A stretch of 64,000 nucleotides of DNA from Azoarcus sp. DD4 (GTDB lineage Bacteria; Pseudomonadota; Gammaproteobacteria; Burkholderiales; Rhodocyclaceae): positions 5,084,001 to 5,148,000 of the forward strand of contig NZ_CP022958.1 in assembly GCF_006496635.1 (NCBI RefSeq), given 5' to 3'. Each line of letters starts with the position of its first letter. The stretch's first letter is position 1. A program made the position numbers and the translations under genes. Below the pieces are notes generated by a model. It was not told where the DNA came from, searched no databases, and worked only from the letters and a program-made list of their open reading frames with translations. This document shows positions 60,594-64,000 of the stretch, one piece after another.

Positions 60594-61280
60594 TCAGGGT
60601 TCCCGGTCTTCCAGGACGTAGCCCATGCCGCGCACGGTATGGAGCAACTTCTTCGCGAAGGGGTCGTCGAGCTTGCTGCGCAAGCGGCGTACCGCAACCT
60701 CCACGACGTTCGTGTTGCTCTCGAAGTTCATGTCCCACACCTGCTCGGCCAGCGCGGTGCGCGACAGCACCTGCCCGTGCCGGCGCAACAGCAAGGTCAG
60801 GAGTGTGAATTCCTTGGCCGTCAGATCGAGCCGCTGCCCGGAGCGCGACGCCTTGCGCCGCACCAGATCGAGTTCGAGGTCGGCCAGCCTGAGGACCGTG
60901 CGGTCCTGACCGGCCGTCGGAATGGCGCCGCGCCGTAACAGCGCCTGTACCCGTGCGAGCAGCTCGGACAGAGCGAAAGGTTTTACCAGATAGTCGTCCG
61001 CACCCGCCTGCAGCCCCTGCACGCGATCCTCCACCTTGTCCCGCGCGGTGAGCATCAGCACAGGTACGTGCTTGTCGCGTCGCAGTTCGCGCAGGACGGC
61101 GAAGCCGTCCAGGCCCGGCAGCATGACATCGAGCAGGACGAGGTCGTAATGCCCCTCGATCGCCAGGTAGCGTCCCTCGGTGCCACTGTGGGCGACATCG
61201 ACAACGTAGCTGTTTTCGGTCAGCGCCTTGCGCAGGTATTCGGCGAGCTTCGGCTCGTCTTCGACGACCAGGATCTTCAT
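60594..61280 (-). CDS. OmpR-family metal-response regulator (CzcR/CopR-like)
   Basis: A 228-residue regulator from ATG 61280 (MKILVVEDEPKLAEYLRKAL). The receiver domain has D51 (LVLLDVMLPGLDG) and K (YLVKPFALSEL). A C-terminal winged helix follows (RTALAEQVWDMNFESNTNVV, EVAVRRLRSKLDDPF). It leads the regulator-kinase operon and faces the czc genes. The palindrome at 61315-61330 lies 35 bp upstream of its start. Confidence 0.93.
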   Translation of the reverse strand: MKILVVEDEPKLAEYLRKALTENSYVVDVAHSGTEGRYLAIEGHYDLVLLDVMLPGLDGFAVLRELRRDKHVPVLMLTARDKVEDRVQGLQAGADDYLVKPFALSELLARVQALLRRGAIPTAGQDRTVLRLADLELDLVRRKASRSGQRLDLTAKEFTLLTLLLRRHGQVLSRTALAEQVWDMNFESNTNVVEVAVRRLRSKLDDPFAKKLLHTVRGMGYVLEDREP

Positions 61281-61314
61281 GCGCGAATTATCGCGAAGAG
61301 CGCAGTGCGGCGAC

Positions 61315-61330
61315 ATTACGAATTCGTAAT
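61315..61330. promoter_or_regulatory. 16-bp perfect palindrome in the divergent regulator region
   Basis: ATTACGAATTCGTAAT lies between the response-regulator start (61280) and the divergent small gene (61448). OmpR-type metal regulators commonly bind such palindromes near their own promoters. The link to this regulator is inferred. Confidence 0.55.
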
Positions 61331-61447
61331 CGGGCTGTTCGCGATTCGACGTGGACGGTTTTCTACAGTACGCCCCGTGTCCGGCCGGACTGCAACGGCC
61401 GTTGCCCGAGCCGGACCGTCCCTTGCATCGACGAAAGGAAGCTCATC

Positions 61448-61786
61448 ATGCCCAAGATCCGTACTGCCACCCTCGTGCCCTTGCTCGCCGCCGTCCTCGC
61501 CGCGCCGACCGCGGCCCTGGCCGGTTCGCTGTGGCACCCCGCCAACAACGAAGCCGGTTTCACCTTTCATCCCGACCACTCCACAAGTACCAAGACGCGC
61601 GCCGAAGTGCTGAAGGAACTGGAGAAGGCGAAAGCGGATGGAAGCTACGACTATCTACAGCGCGGCCTACCGGTTCCCGCCCGGGACACCGGCCCGGGCA
61701 AGACGCGTGAGGAGGTGATCAACGAACTCGTGAATATGACGCCCGAGGAGCGGGCGCGCATGGACGAACTCTATGGGGACAATTGA
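61448..61786 (+). CDS. Small periplasmic protein, DUF4148-like
   Basis: A 112-residue protein with a signal peptide (MPKIRTATLVPLLAAVLAAP) and two short TRAEVLKELEKAK/TREEVINELVNM repeats. A conserved opening of the mature part reads GSLWHPANNEAGFTFHPDH. Proteins of this type sit beside metal-responsive two-component systems in betaproteobacteria; binding of metal is possible. It is divergent from the regulator, with AGGAAGC before the ATG. Confidence 0.7.
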   Translation: MPKIRTATLVPLLAAVLAAPTAALAGSLWHPANNEAGFTFHPDHSTSTKTRAEVLKELEKAKADGSYDYLQRGLPVPARDTGPGKTREEVINELVNMTPEERARMDELYGDN

Positions 61787-61811
61787 CACGCTGGAGATAT
61801 GCGCGCGGGCC

Positions 61812-61832
61812 GGATGTCATGCAACACATGAC
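61812..61832. promoter_or_regulatory. Dyad ATGTCATG-CAACA-CATGACAT upstream of czcI
   Basis: A perfect 8-bp inverted repeat with 5-base spacer, centred 100 bp before the czcI start. It resembles the palindromic TGTCAT-type sites of CusR/CopR-like regulators. It may be the binding site of the adjacent response regulator. Confidence 0.55.
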
Positions 61833-61908
61833 ATGGCAAGGCCCCGCACCGTCTCGACATGAGGCCTCTGCAGTCCAGCCCCATTTTCTATTTCGACCTT
61901 CTTGCCGC

Positions 61909-61914
61909 TACAAT
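61909..61914 (+). promoter_or_regulatory. -10 element of chromosomal czcI, near-leaderless
   Basis: TACAAT ends 7 bases before the czcI ATG (61922). Transcription would start at or next to the start codon. The ICE czcI has GCTACACT in the same place, so the arrangement is conserved between the two copies. Confidence 0.5.
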
Positions 61915-61921
61915 TCGCCGC

Positions 61922-62269
61922 ATGCGCCGCTGGCTTGCGATTCTCTTCATGGTATTCCTGCCGCTCCAACTGGGTTGGGCCGCGGTGAGCGCCTATTGCC
62001 AGCACGAGTCGGGCGCGGCGGCGAACCACCTGGGGCATCATGACCACCAGCACCAGGCCGCGGCTGGCGACGAGCCCGGATCGAAGGCAGCGGGAACCGA
62101 TTTCGATTGCAGCTTCTGTCAGGCAGCGAGTTGCACCGCACTGCCGAGCGACGCTGGATCGTCCTCGGACGGCATTCTGACGCCCCCCGCCATCGCCTCC
62201 ACTCCGATGGGGCTTCTCGCAGGACATCCCTCCGAGCCCGAACGCCCGAAATGGGGCCTCCCTGCCTGA
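61922..62269 (+). CDS. czcI: CzcI-like periplasmic protein (second cluster)
   Basis: A 115-residue protein beginning MRRWLAILFMVFLPLQLGWA. It has YCQHESGAAANHLGHHDHQH and a Cys pair CSFCQAASC. It is the counterpart of the ICE gene at 31300, with the same layout and clear similarity over the first 45 residues. It leads czcC and czcB. The start has no Shine-Dalgarno. Confidence 0.85.
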   Translation: MRRWLAILFMVFLPLQLGWAAVSAYCQHESGAAANHLGHHDHQHQAAAGDEPGSKAAGTDFDCSFCQAASCTALPSDAGSSSDGILTPPAIASTPMGLLAGHPSEPERPKWGLPA

Positions 62270-62400
62270 TCGGCAGGGTGGTCGCTTTCACTTTCTTTCC
62301 GGCAAGTTCACCGTTCTGAACGGTATTGCCGTGCGTCCATTGCGATCGAGCTGATCGCGCCTTGCCGATTTTCCGTGTCTCGTCATCAACGGAGAATTGG

Positions 62401-63666
62401 ATGTTTCGAAGAATTTGCATCACCTGGCTGCCGGGGCTGCTGCTCGGACTCGCGGCCGGCGGGGCGTGGGCACAGGTCACGCCCCCTGCATCACCGGTCG
62501 TAGCGACGCTCAGGCAGGCGTTCGACGCCGCGTGGGCGCGTCAGCCTGAAGCCCGGTCGCTCGACATGCGCCAGACGGCGGCGCTGGCGCGACGCGAGAG
62601 CGCGGACAGCTGGTCGGCCGAACCGCCGGCACTCGAAGTGTCGGGCAAGACCGACCAACTCCACCGCAACGACGGCAGCCGCGAATACGAGATCGGCCTC
62701 GCGGTGCCGCTGTGGTTGCCCGGCGAACGCGCATCGACCGCAGCCCTTGCCGATGCCGAAGTGCGCGCGAGTACGAGCCGCGCGCTTGCGGCACAACTGC
62801 GCACGGCCGCCGGGGTGCGGACCGCGTACTGGGATTGGCAGCGTGCGCGGATCGACGTCCTGGTCGCCCGCGAGCGGCTTGCCAGCGCCCGCGAACTCGC
62901 TGCGGATGTGTCGAAACGGGTTCGGGCCGGCGATCTCGCACGGGCCGACCAGCATCAGGCGGACGGAGCGTTCGCGACCGCCGAAGCGTCGCTCGCCGAA
63001 GCCAGCGGTGCGCTCGCGGGTGCGGAGCAGCAGTTGCGCGCCCTGACAGGCGTGACTCCTGCGCTTGCCGCTGAAGGGCTCGCCGTCGCGGAACCGGAAC
63101 CCGCCCCTTCCGGCGCCCCCGCCACCGTGGAAGCGGGGCATCCGGCGGTCGCCGAACTGCGTGATCGGGCCGAGGTTGCACAACGCAGCATGAGGCTCGC
63201 CGGCATTCAGGGACGGGCCAATCCCGAGCTGAACCTGGCGACGACACGCGAGCGCGGCGCATCCGGCGAATCCTGGCAACAGACGGTGACGCTCGGCCTG
63301 CGTATTCCGTTCGGGTCCGATTCCCGCAACCGCGCCCGCGTCGCCAGTGCCAGTGCCGAAGCGATCGAAGCCGAAGCCCAGCTTCGGCTGGAACGCGAAC
63401 GCCTGACGAGCGACGTGGATACGGCGCGCGTCCGGGTGGAATCGGCGCGCACCCTGGTCGCCTCAGCCGAACAGCGCGCACAGTTGGCCCGCGAGGCGCG
63501 CGGCTTCTTCGAGAAGGCGTTCCGCCTCGGCGAAACCGATCTGCCGACCCGCCTGCGCATCGAACTCGAAGCCGCCGAAGCCGAGCGTCAGGTGGCGCGC
63601 ACCCGCATCGAACTGGCCGCGGCCGTGTCCGCGCTGCGCCAGGCCATGGGCCTTCTTCCCGAATGA
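62401..63666 (+). CDS. czcC: CzcC-type outer-membrane efflux protein (second cluster)
   Basis: A 421-residue TolC-family protein from ATG 62401, with GGAG at 62393. It has a signal peptide (LPGLLLGLAAGGAWAQ) and two OEP repeats with coiled-coil segments (VRTAYWDWQRARIDVLVARE, AEAERQVARTRIELAAAVSA). It is well diverged from the ICE CzcC. The stop overlaps the start of czcB (ATGA at 63663). Confidence 0.9.
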   Translation: MFRRICITWLPGLLLGLAAGGAWAQVTPPASPVVATLRQAFDAAWARQPEARSLDMRQTAALARRESADSWSAEPPALEVSGKTDQLHRNDGSREYEIGLAVPLWLPGERASTAALADAEVRASTSRALAAQLRTAAGVRTAYWDWQRARIDVLVARERLASARELAADVSKRVRAGDLARADQHQADGAFATAEASLAEASGALAGAEQQLRALTGVTPALAAEGLAVAEPEPAPSGAPATVEAGHPAVAELRDRAEVAQRSMRLAGIQGRANPELNLATTRERGASGESWQQTVTLGLRIPFGSDSRNRARVASASAEAIEAEAQLRLERERLTSDVDTARVRVESARTLVASAEQRAQLAREARGFFEKAFRLGETDLPTRLRIELEAAEAERQVARTRIELAAAVSALRQAMGLLPE

Positions 63667-64000
63667 ACACCAGGATCCCGAATATGAATGCTTCCCCTAC
63701 CTTGGCGGCGTGGAGCCTTGCCGCCGTCCTTGCGGGCTTCACGCCCCTGGCCTTGGCCGGCGAAGGCCACGACCACGGTGACGCCCCGGCACCCGTGGCA
63801 GGCCCGGCGCTGCCGCGATTCACCGCCGTCTCGGATCTCTTCGAACTGGTCGGCGTCGTCGACGGCAAGAACATCACGCTCTATCTCGACCGCTTCACCG
63901 ACAACAGCCCGGTCAAGGACGCGACGCTGGAGCTGCAACTCGACGGCAAGGCGATCCCCCTCGAAGCCCATGCCGACGGCGAATTTGAAGCCACGCTGCA
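63663..64000 (+). CDS. czcB: CzcB-type RND adaptor, 3' end outside the window
   Basis: The first ~112 codons of a periplasmic adaptor: signal peptide (AWSLAAVLAGFTPLALAGEG), a short metal-binding-like HDHGD, and the start of the N-terminal CzcB domain (FELVGVVDGKNITLYLDRFT). It overlaps czcC and continues beyond the right edge, where a czcA would be expected. Confidence 0.85.
   Translation, partial: MNTRIPNMNASPTLAAWSLAAVLAGFTPLALAGEGHDHGDAPAPVAGPALPRFTAVSDLFELVGVVDGKNITLYLDRFTDNSPVKDATLELQLDGKAIPLEAHADGEFEATL

Overview
The window is GC-rich proteobacterial DNA, most likely from a betaproteobacterium (Rhodocyclales or Burkholderiales type). The reasons are the codon bias, a Tn4371-type integrative conjugative element (ICE), czcI-led czc clusters and a system I cytochrome c maturation (ccm) locus. 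I see no rRNA, tRNA or CRISPR array.

Layout. (1) 1-5417 is a left flank with a LysR regulator that runs off the window, about 1 kb without a convincing gene, and a cadR / cadA-lspA heavy-metal unit. (2) 5415-6603 is an IS3-family element. It joins that flank to a ccmF gene that has lost its first ~60 codons. (3) 6604-8995 is the remaining ccm operon: truncated ccmF, ccmG and the first codons of ccmH. (4) 8988-54646 is a 45.7 kb Tn4371-like ICE lodged in the signal-peptide codons of ccmH, bounded by the 8-bp direct repeat TTTTTTGT. (5) 54613-56384 is the rest of ccmH and ccmI. (6) 56619-59093 is a disulfide-exchange group (DsbB, a DsbA-like protein, a Met-rich protein, a second DsbB). (7) 59254-64000 is a metal-responsive two-component system with a czcI-czcC-czcB efflux cluster that runs off the right edge.

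Inside the ICE the order is: tyrosine integrase; a DUF1016/YhcG nuclease-like gene; a maintenance block (DUF932, ParB-like, DUF736, XRE, DUF2958, DUF2285, excisionase-like HTH, RepA, three 16-bp iterons, ParA, a small partition partner); transfer-initiation genes (DUF2840, TraF protease, relaxase); a metal cargo (cadR-cadA, a His/Gly-rich zinc-ribbon protein, a ZIP transporter, a broken histidine kinase, czcICBA); then LysR, EexN, traG, an RHH protein, trbBCDEJ-trbK-trbLFGI and DUF2274. An IS66-family element with an 8-bp target duplication splits traG between its Walker A and Walker B motifs, so this copy is probably unable to transfer by itself. Most ICE genes overlap by ATGA, indicating long, translationally coupled operons.

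Together the genes describe a heavily metal-exposed strain. Cd/Zn/Pb and Co/Zn/Cd efflux are present twice, once on the ICE and once in the flanks, while the ccm operon has been damaged by both an IS and the ICE. The observations I find most worth following are the short C-terminal motif shared by TrbJ and the entry-exclusion lipoprotein EexN, the iteron origin between repA and parA, the dispersed GC-rich intergenic repeats around parB, the apparently leaderless czcI promoters, and the hybrid start of ccmH created by the ICE end.
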